Assembly: GCA_034359265.1 (NCBI GenBank) | Contig: CP136896.1 | Coordinates: forward strand, 63,003,501 to 63,067,500 | Reading direction: 5' to 3' | DNA: 64,000 nt | DNA from: Canna indica | Lineage: Eukaryota > Streptophyta > Magnoliopsida > Zingiberales > Cannaceae | In this document: positions 13,401 through 24,829 of the stretch, piece by piece | Layout of the letters: every line of letters begins with the position of its first letter | Position numbering within the stretch: the first letter of the stretch is position 1 | Made by a program: the position numbers and the translations under genes | Notes under the pieces: generated by a model | Databases searched by the model: none | Told to the model about the DNA's origin: nothing | Seen by the model: only the letters and a program-made list of their open reading frames with translations

Positions 13401-16400
13401 CAAAGTCGTTAGGATCATGAGCTGGAGTAATCTGCGATATGATTCCAGGTAGAAAGAAAATAACAGTGAATGAGAAATAGAATGATCAATCAAAGGATTG
13501 CACTATGTATAATAAACTTACTTTAACAGCCCCAGTTCCAAATTCAGGATCAACCAAGATATCATCACATATTATTGGAAGCTTCCTCCCATTGAATGGA
13601 TGGACAGCAAACTTTCCATGAAGATGAGTATAGCGCTTATCCTTTGAATGGACAGCAATTGCAGTATCTCCAAGCATTGTCTCCACTCTTGTAGTGGCAA
13701 CAACAATATCACCCAAGCCTCCCTCCAGTGGATAAGCAAAGGAAGTCAAAACACCAAACTGCACTTCAGTGTCATAGCCAGGGACCTTTCTAAAAGTCTC
13801 TTCCTTGATATCCTCATGATCAACCTGTCATTACCAAAGAGACAACAAAAATAATATAATTCTTGGTTTCAACTTGCAAGAAAACAATATCAATACCAAA
13901 TGTTCTGTTGAATGAATTCACACCTACCTCAATGTCAGATATTGCTGTTCTTAACGTGCAGTCCCAATTTACAAGGCGATGATCCCTGAAAACAGTTCCA
14001 AACAATAATGCATTTTATAGAGTTATCTAAAAGGTTGGAGATTTTATTAAAATTGAACAAAAAATAAAAAGATTTTAAAAATGAAGAATATGGTAACATA
14101 TGATATAGCAGTGCATGAAAATCTTATTATTTCTGAATGTAAGATGAGTAAAATTTCTAGCATGATGCATATTCTTAAAGTAAACTGAACAAGATTGTTT
14201 AACCTATAAATTAGCCCTTCTCTGTAAAGTCTGACAAAGGCCTCAGTTACAGCCCTCGATCTCGCCTCATCCATAGTAAAGCACTGTTCATGAAAGAAAG
14301 GTACACAATAAGAAGCTAATTTCCTGAGTCGGATAGCAAACAATTAGTCTTGAGGTCTCCTAAACTGACCTCACGAGACCAGTCAAGCGAGGCTCCTAAC
14401 CGCCTTTCTTGGTTCAGTATAGTGCCTCCATATTCATTTTTCCATTTCCACACCTATCAAAGAAAAGGAAGAAGGCAGAGATTATCAATGGACTGGCAAT
14501 TAGTGAACATCAATTCTTCAGTGGTGAAATCTGAATCAGCAACAAACAAGATCACATATTAAAGAAATTACAAAGACCTGTGCTTAATACAATAAGTGAA
14601 GCATTCAAAGAATGTTTAGGAGTAGAAAGAGAGGCCTCAAAAATTTCAAAGGACAAGAATAACCTCAGATATAAATCTTTCACGGCCAACATCATGCCTA
14701 GTTAAGTTGCTTTCACGCATCAACTTCTTCTCCACAACCACCTGGAAATAGTAAAAAGTGGAACCCTTAAGTACAAAATCTGTCCATGGACATATCAATG
14801 ATATTCTTAAAACATCACAAAGAGGGAGTAAAAAATTATTTCGGTGACAACAAAATATGAGTAATTCTCCAGCAAATTTAACAAAACAAAACTATATCTG
14901 ATAAACAGTTGAAAAGTAGTGGAAACACTCTAACTTTGTCAACTTCCAGAACATATCAGGAGGACATGAGAGTAACAGAACTTACATCAACCAAATAGAA
15001 TTTCTAGTTATGAGTATGTTTTTTTCTTGAATGTGGAAGACAAGACGTGTATTTAGATGATTACAGCTTTAACTATTCTACAAGCCAACTTCTGGTCATG
15101 TTCAACACTCGCATATGGTTAAATTTGATCTTGATAGAAAATTTGTTATGTCAAGCTTGCCTGCCCCAATTCAAATTGAGATTATTGACCTTTTCCATAA
15201 CATAGATTCTCCAATCCGAGCTTATGGGAAAATGAAAACAAGTAGGAAGATGTGTTACGGAGGTCTTCAACGATAGCTGAACAACAATATGGTTTGGTCT
15301 TCTACAGTTACTATAGACAAAATGCCAACTTTTGCAATTAAAATTTCTGGAATAAGTATTATTTATACTAGTTGTTCTTCCAAAACAAGGCCAAAGAATC
15401 ATACAGATACTTGATAGTCTTGATGAATTTGAAATGAACAATTGTTCTTTGCAAATATAGAGTACATTCTTTAACATGCATCAATGAGGAATGCAAGTAG
15501 ACTGTAAATTAATAATTTACGATACGGTTGGCCAATAGATGGGAAATCAATATTATAAGATCTTTTTTTGGCTCTGACAGTATGGAAGGCAGATCCTAAA
15601 TCAATAACATAAGATCTGATGGACCAACAGAAGCTGCATGTAGGATATCAATATCCGGATTCTGGCTGAACAAGCACTAAGGATATCTTGGTGGCTATAT
15701 ATCACACTTGAGCAAAATAGTTGTATATTACTATATTTAGACTAACCAGATGAAGCTTGCATTCAAAAATAGGCCAGAGTGCTACCAGCCTCCATGACAA
15801 GGGAATAGCTAGGTTTAAATAACAGCATGCAATTCTCATTTCAACAAAGCCAAACAAGTACCTTATCTGTAATGCTCAATATTTTATAGCCTAGAAATTA
15901 TGTCCAGCTTAGAGGTCATAAAAAAATTAAGCTTGGAAATAGCTTACAAGCTAGTACAAAAAGAATTACAACCTGGGTTGCTATGCCGGCATGGTCCATT
16001 CCAGGCACCCATAGAACATTGTATCCTGACATTCTCCGCCAACGGATAACTGTATCCTAGATTATGGAAACATGGTAGGTAAATGAGATCCAAAAATGAA
16101 GAAAGAGGTAAGCAGATAACAGAGCAATGATAATAAAGAGTATAAAAAGCTTGATATAGAGTTATAGACTCACCTGGATTGCAGCAGTAAGGCCATGACC
16201 TATGTGAAGAGCACCTGTCACATTTGGAGGCGGAAGAACCTGTAGACAAAATAGATGATGATCTACAAAAGCAACTTGTAATTTGTTCATATAAATATAG
16301 ACTGCAGGTGAATGTTTCCATATAAAACCATATATCCAATACTCATTGTTACGACTTGCTCGATGACATAACTAGCCCATCAACTTAATAGGCCCAAATG

Positions 16401-19400
16401 CCTAACTAAAATGATTAAGCCGAAGTTAATGATATAGTACACTCAACAAGTCTTATTAACCGACACATGATGTCCTTGTCAAGACCCAACTCAAGTCTAA
16501 CACATAACTTAGAATCACACCCAAGTCGACACACCCAAGTCGACAGCATATGAACAACCCTTTTTAACATATGCTTTCTCATCGTGCCTAGGACTAGGTC
16601 TTGGTCCGATACCATTTGTCATGGTGTGCTCCATGGGATATGCGGTCCATCAATTTCTTAGGCTCAAGCCAGCCACTAGCCTAATTACAATGTTTAAGCT
16701 TAAGTTGATGATAGCACCCTTATCAAGTCTTATTAACCAACACAACATTTAATATACTCCCGATGTAAGACTAAAGTAAGGTACTAGTACTACAATCATT
16801 GTTCCTTACTTATAAGCATTCACAAATGTGCAGCAATACACATTCAACACAGATATATGCAGATCAAGGGCAACCCTTGTCACAATGATGAAGTTACAAA
16901 AATAAGCAGACCAAGGGTGACCATGATCACAACAAGAAAGATCCATTGCAACTTCGAAGACCAGGTTCTACTGTTAGAGACAACATTTTTTGCTATGCAA
17001 GGGTAAGGCTAGATGTAGTAGGACTAGCCATTTTTTAAAATATATGCAACCACTCATGGGGATGGTTTGGTTCCTAGTTATTAAATGCAGCAAAATTGTA
17101 TTCAGGGATAAGACAACAGGTTAAATCATGTTTTATTGCCATCTCTTCCAGGTATTTTAAGCTTAATAGCTAGCAAAAAAACTTATACTGTAACACTGTA
17201 AATGACAACCAAGTAACCATTATGGCCAAGTTGTGTGAAAATTTTGAATAACAAAGATGACCATCGTCACGACAAAAGTTGATCCATTGCAACTTTGAGG
17301 ACCAGGTTTTAGTGTTAGAGACAACACTAAGGGTAAGGCTACATGCAGTAGAACTAGCCTTTTTTAAGGATATATGCAACCACTGATGGGGATGGTTTGG
17401 CTCCTAGTTACTAAAAGCAGCAAAATTGTATTCACGGATAAGACAACAGGTTAAATGAGTACATCTTTTTCATGTCTTATTGCCATCTCTTCCAGGTATT
17501 TTAAGCTTAATAGCTAGCAGAAAAGCTTATACCTGCGTGAAATTGTTGAATAATTTATATTTTCTCATAAGACAAAAATTTTGGAAAATGAAAATGGTTA
17601 CTGATTTTCAAAAAGTGGAACTGAAAACTAGGAATATCTGTTTTCACTTTTCTAATTTTCCAAGCATTTTCACCAAAAAGTAAGAACTAAATGCATTCTT
17701 ACAGGAATTAAAACATGGAAATTTTCATTAAAAATGTCTTAAATTCGAAATTATATCAATGTATATCATTTGGTACCGTAACTAACAAGATCCATAGCCT
17801 TAAACCATCTATTTGATTTCACTTTTCCTATATATCAAGACTTATTCACATTCTCACTTGACAAATTTAATAACACTTCAACTACTTGTGAATCATGATA
17901 ATATTTCTTCCTTGAATATTGCCAAAGCAAAAAAGCATGACCATTGTGAATGGAGATTTACTGAGTATGTATCTATTAGTTTTATATCTGTAAAGCACAT
18001 ACAATTACAAAAGGAGGTTTGGAGCTGCTTGCATCTGCCACAAAGAAACCTGATGCTTCCCACCATGAATACCATCTAAGTAAAATAAAAGGCAAAAGAT
18101 GGTCAAAATCCAAGGGGAAAAAATGTTGATATTCAAAGACTTTTCAGAAAAATGTATATACGATTTCTCAACAGCACTGGGATTATATTGTTTAGCCATT
18201 TGACAAGAAAGATGCTTTTTCTCTCCATCATGGGTAACTGGGTCAATAAAATCCTCAGGATTTTCTTCTTCCAGATCCCTTTTCCTTTGTTTTCTTTCAC
18301 TCTTCTTAGGGCCATCAGATGACTTTTGTGCCTGTCAAGCAATACTTTTAACGGATAAAAAGTGTACAATTGCAAATGAAGATTATAAAAGCTCTTTATC
18401 ATGAAACTACATTCTAGAAATCATGAACGCATATTAGCTTATAATTTAGGGATATAGCTTTACCTGGAGTTTTGCAGCTTCTGCCTTTTGTGCAGCCTTG
18501 AGTTTTTTTTCTTCTTTTAATTTAGCCTGTTAAGGGGGAATAGGCAAATCAACTCATAAGTAATCCCAATAATAAGATCAGTTAAGGGGGGGAAAGGGAA
18601 ATTCTGTAAGCTTCAGAAATTTTTCCCCATTGTGGTTAAAGATTTCAGCGAGGTGCAACTGAGAAAAAGAGAGGAGAAGAAAAAGGTCAGAGCAATGGTT
18701 CAGGACTTCAGGTATCCAGCAATTTAACATGAACAATAAAATGTTGGAACAAAACCCGAGAGAGATTCTTACTTAACTACCTGTCAAGCACAGTTGACAG
18801 GTAGCGGACAAGTAGCCAAACCCACTCCAGTGCCACAAAACAAAGCATGGACAGGGATGATAACAGACTATGCATTGGAACTTGTATGCACTTTTCCTTG
18901 TCTCCAAGCAGCAAAATGGAGGCGACAATGAAAAGTAAACAAAATTCATGTGGATGTTCAAGTCACAAACCCACTCCATCCAAGTTTTGGTTGCAAGCAT
19001 CACTGCCACCACAAACAGATTGGAAATTCATTTCTTTTAGATTTGCCATTGAATTCCAACATTAGATTTAAATTTGCCACATGGCTTTAGAGGTAATGCC
19101 AAGAGGAGCTGATTTCATTTGACCAAATTTTGCCTGAGATGTCATTTCTTGAAAGCTTAATTAGAAAATAGCTATTGGATGCCAATGCAGGTGGTCGGTG
19201 ATGTGGAGTATTATAGTGGCATAAACTACTGATGACTGAAGAGCTCAAGAGAGGAGTGTGGAAGGACAGAATTAAAAGAATTAGATCAGTAAAACATGTG
19301 GAAATGATCAAATTTGTACCCAATATATATGGGGTTAAGGTTAGCAGGTTTCGAGCAACCAAAACTGACCTAAACCTGACTCCAACAATTAATTCCTACC

Positions 19401-22400
19401 AGAACTCAACTCAAATTTAACATTGAGTACTCATTCCAAGTTTAAGAGGTTGAGTAGGATGGGGTACCCTGTAAATATCTGACCCATTGTGACACCTATG
19501 AGAAAGAACTCGTTAAGTGTTAAGATAAGGAAGTCTGCATGTACATCTAATTCTCCTTTTTGTTTGTCAACATATAGCTTCTTCTCCTTTTCTATTTCTT
19601 CTTGGCGCCGACTAACTACAATTTGTGCCATATTGGTCCAAGTAGGACTGATATACAGCAAAGTTTCAAATCTTGATTAGAACAAATAATGTTTAGTGTA
19701 CTCCACTCTTGAATACTAGTTCCTGTTCTCTGTAGCAGGAAAGAACAGTACTTAATTTTGCCCATACTCCATACTTAACAACATAATATAATTCTTTATT
19801 TTAAACTTCAATTTTAGCAAAGTTATGAATGCAAAATAACACCAGGTTAAATCAGTAATTTGAATAGAAATTTCGAGTCTATTAAATAAGAAATCAAAGT
19901 AGAATAGTTTAATAACTTCAAATTGAGCATTAGAAAGTCATTGAGCTTCACAGATTATTACAGAAGCAACAAGTGAAGATGGATTTTCACCATAATTTGA
20001 CTACTTCTGAAAGCATGTAAAATAGGATAAATATTTAACCAAATTATAATGTAAGACATGGATCCTCAGAACAAAAAACCTTCTGCTCCTTCTTCATTTT
20101 CCGCTCCAAATCTTGATCATCAGCCTGCATATGCCGTTGATAAACGCTAAGTGAAAATGTCAAAATATTTTGTTTACAAAAAGAATCATTTACAGATACA
20201 AATATGAAGATAATATTTAGATATTCAGGAGAAAGACAACAGGAAATGACTTAACTAGTGGATCAAAATACGCCAAAATTGATTAAGTTTTATATTTGAA
20301 TACATCTTTCAACTGAGAGATAGAGGAAGATAGAACAATTTGAAAGAAATATTGGGTAAACAAATGATACCAACTACTAATGAGTTCTTTTGAATAAGCA
20401 AAAGCAAAGTGATAAATGGAACCTGGGAGTTTAGATGAATGCTTGACGAACAAGGAATGATCAAGTAATCAATAAAGGGATATACAAAACTTAATGACAT
20501 GATAAAGATTCTTAAAACTAAAAGCTTTCATTTGCAGACTATACAAAAGATTTTGCAAAATCATGCAACAAAAATGAAGGTAGAAAATAGAAATACTAAG
20601 ACAAATAAAGATTTACAAGAAATAGTTAATTATATACAATATCATACTTCAGTCTCATTAAGACCATGTATGGCAAATCTGTTTGAGCTGATAGAAATAA
20701 GTTGCTAGCAATTTGCTGTAAAAGCTAGGTTAGAGCAGTTGTTGCTTTTAGCGATACTAAATGACATTTAGTAAAATTGTGCTATCTCACCAAACATAGT
20801 TTTACTTGTTGATAATTTATGAAATTATAATTTCAGCCACTTAAAAAATAGGACCTAAGGAAGTTCCAGGATATATTCAACAAAAAGAAACATTGTAGAC
20901 TTGAATTTCAAAAAAATAAATATTTTAGATAGGAATGGCAATTTGACCTACTCCAACCTGCCCCTAATAGGTCCATGCTACCCTGCCTTGGACGAGTATG
21001 AGGTTAGAAATCTCAACCTTCAACCTGCAACCTGCACCACCCCATATAAGATTTTACCCACCCCATTTCGCTTAACCCGCATGATCTCATTCCACAATCA
21101 CTACAAATATATTTAAATTCTATGATATATATATGCAATGATTTCTTTTACAAATACACGTTATTAAATTTTTCTATGCATAATATGTTATAATTTTATT
21201 AAACTTATGTATGCACGCATTTCATCCACCTAAAAATTTGGCAACCCACCCTACCCCATTTTGGCTCATGTGACAGATATGAGGAAGAGAAATTTTTTTC
21301 TTTACCCTGCCTTGCCCAATTGTCGTTCCTAATTTTAGAAGAGGTGGGTGATCACCCATTCATCACAGGTGCCATACAAAAATATCATAATCAAGGACCA
21401 CATTATAAACTAAGAAAAGATGATAATGAACAACCAACCTTCTCTTCCTTAGTAGCATTTTGCTGCTTATCCACCTCAACCTACATAAAATTGATAAACA
21501 ATTATCAATACCAAATAAATTTTGCATTTGTGTATAACTAGTCTCAAGCAAACATGTGTAGAAAACACTATAAAATGCAAGAACATGTGAACTGAAGCTT
21601 TCAAACGAACCTGAATATTATTTTAAGTCAGAAAGAGCACAACTATCAATACTCATAATCGAAATTTGATGCCAATAAAGTTGAAACAAGATCCTGTTCA
21701 TAGTTTTAAATGGCGCAAGGCGCACAAAGGCGCAAAGGGCTCTTGGAGCCATGGCGCAAGGCGCAAGGTTACGGCGCACGCCATAACAAGGCGAGGCGCA
21801 AAAATAAAATATAATTATAAAATATATTTTGTACATAAAAATATATATTTGTAAAATAAAATCACCTAGTTAACATCTAGTTTAGCATCCAATTAAATAA
21901 AGATAATAAGTTAAAGTTGTTAAAGAACAACTAAACAAGCAAACATCAAGTTCAACATCATTGAAAAAACAAGCCAACATCAAGTTCAACATCATTAAAA
22001 GAACATGAGAACAACAAGTTCAACATCATCAAGCTAATGGACTATTCAACATCATTGCTACTAAACATTCAGCATGCCATCTAAATGGGACTATAGGAGC
22101 ATGTAGAAATGTAGAATAGGAGGGAGTGAGGGACTGAGGAAACTCAGGAAGACATTTCAAAAAAACAACAACTGAAATCTGAGAAAGAAAAGAAATATAC
22201 TTGAAGAAGCTTGTCGGAGGTTAAAATCTGGTAGAGAGGCGCCAGAATCCGATGGAGGGGCTCGCCAAAGGAGAGGCTCGTGGGAGGAGAAGAAAAGGAG
22301 AAGAGAGGCTCGACGCTCGGGCAAGTCGGGCGGACGACTGGAAATGAACATAAGATTTCGGGTGCCCTAAGTTAACTTAGGGCACCCAGCGCCACACATG

Positions 22401-22599
22401 TGTGTGGCGCATATGGCGCGCGCCAAGGCGCTAGGTTAGCGCCTCGGGGGGAAAATGGCGCAGGGGCCTGCGCCTGTGTGCGCCCCGCGCCATGGCGCGC
22501 CATTTCAAACTATGATCCTGATAAGGTTAATTCTGAAAGAATTCAATGTGATTACTACTATGTGTTATTAAAATCAAGAAGGCAACTTACTGAAGCCAT
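4405..22599 (-). CDS. VALRS: Valyl-tRNA synthetase, cytosolic-type (TWN2/VALRS-like)
   Basis: Class I synthetase that charges tRNA-Val with valine. I rebuilt 22 coding exons (minus-strand order): 22591-22599, 21439-21480, 20080-20124, 18464-18526, 18162-18331, 18003-18075, 16174-16239, 15973-16056, 14664-14741, 14370-14453, 14204-14283, 13928-13985, 13522-13824, 13261-13431, 10479-10675, 9943-10345, 7446-7697, 6864-7361, 6683-6780, 6324-6423, 5092-5237, 4405-4579. They sum to 3,195 nt, or 1,064 aa plus stop, with every phase consistent. Seen: a Lys/Glu-rich N-terminus (residues ~15-90), the HIGH motif at 146-149 ([13 protein letters not shown]), the editing domain in the middle exons, KMSKS at 656-660, an anticodon-binding helical domain from ~730, and a C-terminal coiled coil after [11 protein letters not shown]. 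Length matches plant cytosolic ValRS. The four small N-terminal exons lie among transposon-filled introns. No broken exon was found. Confidence 0.93.
7698..9942. other. ValRS intron 17, 2.2 kb
   Basis: AT-rich intron. Two short direct repeats with TCAATATATTCAATAGATATTG occur near 8,456-8,478 and 8,590-8,612. No element with clear ends and no ORF resembling a protein was found. Confidence 0.5.
12490..12860 (+). repeat. Possible LINE or retroelement remnant in ValRS intron 15
   Basis: The stretch with CGAGCATAGCCAGTCCCAAG, GGTCGACAACCA and ACTAGTCAAACTCTATGATA resembles a sequence style I associate with plant LINE 5' regions. It contains two copies of GGGTAAAGAAGCTAG (about 12,739 and 12,829). 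No coding domain is readable, so the call is tentative. Confidence 0.3.
16347..16744 (-). mobile_element. TRIM (miniature LTR retrotransposon) in ValRS intron 7
   Basis: Two direct terminal repeats lie at 16,347-16,467 and 16,617-16,744. Both start TGT and end AACCGACACA or AACCAACACA, and share AAGTCTTATTAACC. Directly inside the right repeat the minus strand reads TGGTATCGGACCAAG, resembling the tRNA-Met primer-binding site used by many plant elements, which sets minus orientation. The internal region is only about 150 bp and non-coding. The LTRs have diverged, and no clear target-site duplication remains. Confidence 0.6.
16918..17535. repeat. Direct duplication of ~280 bp in ValRS intron 7
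   Basis: The segment at about 16,918-17,190 recurs at about 17,258-17,535. Shared landmarks are GATCCATTGCAACTT, GTTAGAGACAACA, GGGGATGGTTTGG and TTTTAAGCTTAATAGCTAGCA. The copies differ by scattered substitutions and a short insertion, so the duplication is not recent. Confidence 0.75.
20930..21331. mobile_element. hAT-type MITE in ValRS intron 3
   Basis: Inverted ends TAGGAATGGCAATT and AATTGTCGTTCCTA are flanked by a perfect 8-bp duplication ATTTTAGA (20,922-20,929 and 21,332-21,339). The 402-bp interior is non-coding, with CAACCTGC and CACCCCAT-type subterminal repeats. Confidence 0.85.
21699..22514. mobile_element. hAT-like non-autonomous element with GGCGC-rich ends, in ValRS intron 2
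   Basis: Ends CATAGTTTTAAATGGCGC and GCGCCATTTCAAACTATG are inverted repeats. The flanks ATCCTGTT (21,691-21,698) and ATCCTGAT (22,515-22,522) form an 8-bp duplication with one mismatch. Both subterminal regions are arrays of GGCGCAAGGCGCA-like words, far more GC-rich than the host intron. A perfect 28-nt palindrome lies at 22,360-22,387. No transposase is encoded. Confidence 0.75.
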
Positions 22600-22640
22600 T
22601 GAGTGCTCAGTCCCAGCAACCAATTTGTCAATTTGAACAC
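22591..22640 (-). other. VALRS: ValRS exon 2 with the start codon
   Basis: The exon begins after TATTAG at 22,641-22,646 and ends at the donor CA|GTAAGT. The ATG is at 22,597-22,599 and gives MAS, followed by VEVDK in the next exon. If spliced to the GC-rich leader exon, a TGA falls in frame immediately upstream of the junction. That supports this ATG as the first possible start. Confidence 0.65.
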
Positions 22641-23606
22641 CTAATAAATATTGACAAACATCAGATAAAGATAAATAGCAGCTAAAAAAGATTGGGCTGC
22701 ATGATTTACAGCAAAAAAATGAAGGAAGAAAGTTACTGGTAAACTCAACTAAAACGAAGTAAATTCCAAAACCAATCACAGATTTCCCTAAGATACATAA
22801 ACAAACTTTTGAATAGGTCAAGACGCAAAAAAAAATATTGAGGATCAAAATTACAGTCCAAAAGCTTAGCACAGGGCTGCAGCCCATAAATAGTGATTCA
22901 AGCAAAGTTGGTTGTCATCTAGAAAATGCTACCTGGTTGAAGTCCAAACCAACTATATCAAATGGTACCAGACTTTTACCACTCATATTAGTCCATAAAT
23001 CTTTGTGTATAACTCCAATAGCTAGTTCTAATCAATGAAGTTGGTTCAAACAGCCAAAAAAATGGTTTTGACCTTTTCTGCCTGGTTATGGCTTATATAA
23101 GGCCTCTTCACCAATTCAATTTCTCAACTCTCCCAAAAATACACATATTGCTTCCAACATTTCCCAATGAACAGATCTTGCCTGGAACAAACCACACTAA
23201 TGTCTGTGTATTAGATAATTTTGCTTAATTCTCTCAGACAATATGTTACACATTTGATGTTAAGTAGCTGATAGCTGACACTGGAAGCTTTTATAGTGCA
23301 TCAGAGGCCTCTGATGTTGTCTTCAGGTGCATTTGATGTAAAAACCTGCTTAGGATTTTGTGTTTAACAGGTTTATAAGTTTATGGTTTACAAAAATGTT
23401 CTCTTTTGTGCCTTGTTTTCCATTTTATGTTGTGATTTCCTTGAATAGTAACTGTTTAGTGTAAACCTTGGCAAATCAGGTATGTTGAGAAAGAAAATTT
23501 GGTTAAGCAGACAGACAAGGAAATGATAGTTCTGGATGCTACACTATATGATGATTAACTACTATTGGTTAAGGCTTTGCAGATTGAAGGTAAGTACCTC
23601 AAGAAT

Positions 23607-23870
23607 CTGGTTGCCGGATTGGGCGGGTGGGGGCCAGTCCGCAAGCTTGCTGTGGGGAGGAGGGAGCGTCGGTTGCCGGATTGGGTGCGGGAGGAGTGAG
23701 GAGGGGAAGGGGATCGTGAGATGTGAGCAGCCGCCCGCCGGGATGCAGTGGAGACGGGGGAGTGGAGAGGTATTGGGTGGTGCGGCGGCTGGTGAGTGAG
23801 CGGAAAGGAAATCGTGTGTCTGCGCGAGGTGAGACCGTGAGAGGGAGAGGGGAAGAATAGGTTACTAGGT
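23607..23870 (-). other. VALRS: Probable ValRS 5' untranslated exon 1
   Basis: A GC-rich island in otherwise AT-rich DNA. On the minus strand it is C/T-rich leader-like sequence with no ATG and ends at a possible donor CTTGAG|GTACTT. The upstream boundary is approximate. A perfect plus-strand donor (GAAG|GTAAGT) overlaps the same site, so the strand is not certain from splice sites alone. Confidence 0.45.
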
Positions 23871-23918
23871 TAGTGTATACGGGTTTGGGTCGTGTTAACG
23901 GGTTTTGGACTTTTGGGG

Positions 23919-23928
23919 ATATATATAC
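23919..23928 (-). promoter_or_regulatory. Possible TATA box of the ValRS gene
   Basis: The minus strand reads AGTATATATATCCCC about 50-60 bp upstream of the GC-rich leader. Position and sequence fit a plant TATA box, but AT-rich words are common here. Confidence 0.35.
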
Positions 23929-24165
23929 TGGGTCCGGTTTAAGTAATTAAATATACCTAACTCGATTTTGGATACCGATTCCAGTTTCGATTCTGAATAC
24001 TCATGATGATGGAATCGGAACAAGAACTGAATTTAACCGATTCCTTAATTTTTTATCTGAACCCTACTCAAATTTAGTTTAGATCTATCTGAAACCTACT
24101 CGATATCTCCATAAGGTAGGTTCTAATTGATTTCGAATTTATTTGGTACTTATGCACACCCCTAA

Positions 24166-24362
24166 GTGCATGTTTGCTTCGTAGGATAACGAATGATATG
24201 ATAAGGGATAGATTAATATTTATTATTTATTTAGTGCATGGATTAAAAGAAAATGAGTATAAAAGTGATATTATATCTAGTGTATACCGAATTTAAAATA
24301 TTATATCTAATTCATCATTATTATTATTCAATTATATTCTATCCAATAAAGTAAATATATCA
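24166..24362. mobile_element. PIF/Harbinger-like MITE, family H2, copy 1
   Basis: TAA duplications lie at 24,163-24,165 and 24,363-24,365. The left end GTGCATGTTTGCTTCGTAGG is complementary in outline to the right end CCAATAAAGTAAATATATCA. It shares the interior GTGTATACCGAATTTAAAATAT with copies at 43,607 and 48,309. Confidence 0.65.
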
Positions 24363-24539
24363 TAAATGGGTTAGTGGGTCAGTGGCATTTGGTATATTTC
24401 TTTTTCTGAGAAAGAAATTAACTTATTTGGTTAGCCAATTAATTAGTTTTTTTTTTAACGTAAATCAAATTAAAAATAGATCCCTGTGAAATTATTTTTT
24501 AAAAATAAAAATGTAAAAAATGTTGTGTTATGTAACTTC

Positions 24540-24775
24540 AAAATTGCCCATTTGGATATGATAAATTTGTAACTATAAATATTTTTATAAATTTATAAAT
24601 AAATTAAGTTATATCTAATTTATAAAAATTAAGATAAAACCATCGTATTAAATTTAAATTATTTTCTTAAATTGGCAAAATAATCGTACCAATTTATATA
24701 TCTAACTAAATCAAACCAAATTTTTAAAATAACTTAAATTTTTATACAAATTGCTGGCCGATCAAACACTTTAAT
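24540..24775. repeat. Diverged interior of the 26.7-kb Harbinger MITE family
   Basis: The order of words (AACTATAAATATTTTTATAAA, then AAATTAAGTTATATCTAAT, then CAATTTATATATCTAACT and AAATTTTTAAAATAACTTAAATTT, shown in part) follows the interior of the elements at 26,741 and 46,524. The terminal GTTTGGTTAGCG ends are absent, so this is an old truncated copy. Confidence 0.5.
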
Positions 24776-24829
24776 ATATATCCCACCACCTCCGTCTTCA
24801 TTCACTTCCACCAATAGCGTTGTTTCAAA

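Noticed and set aside
22400..22636. Ala/Arg/Gly-rich frame spanning the GGCGC array
   Set aside because: It translates the GC-rich end of a transposon and runs antisense across ValRS exon 2.
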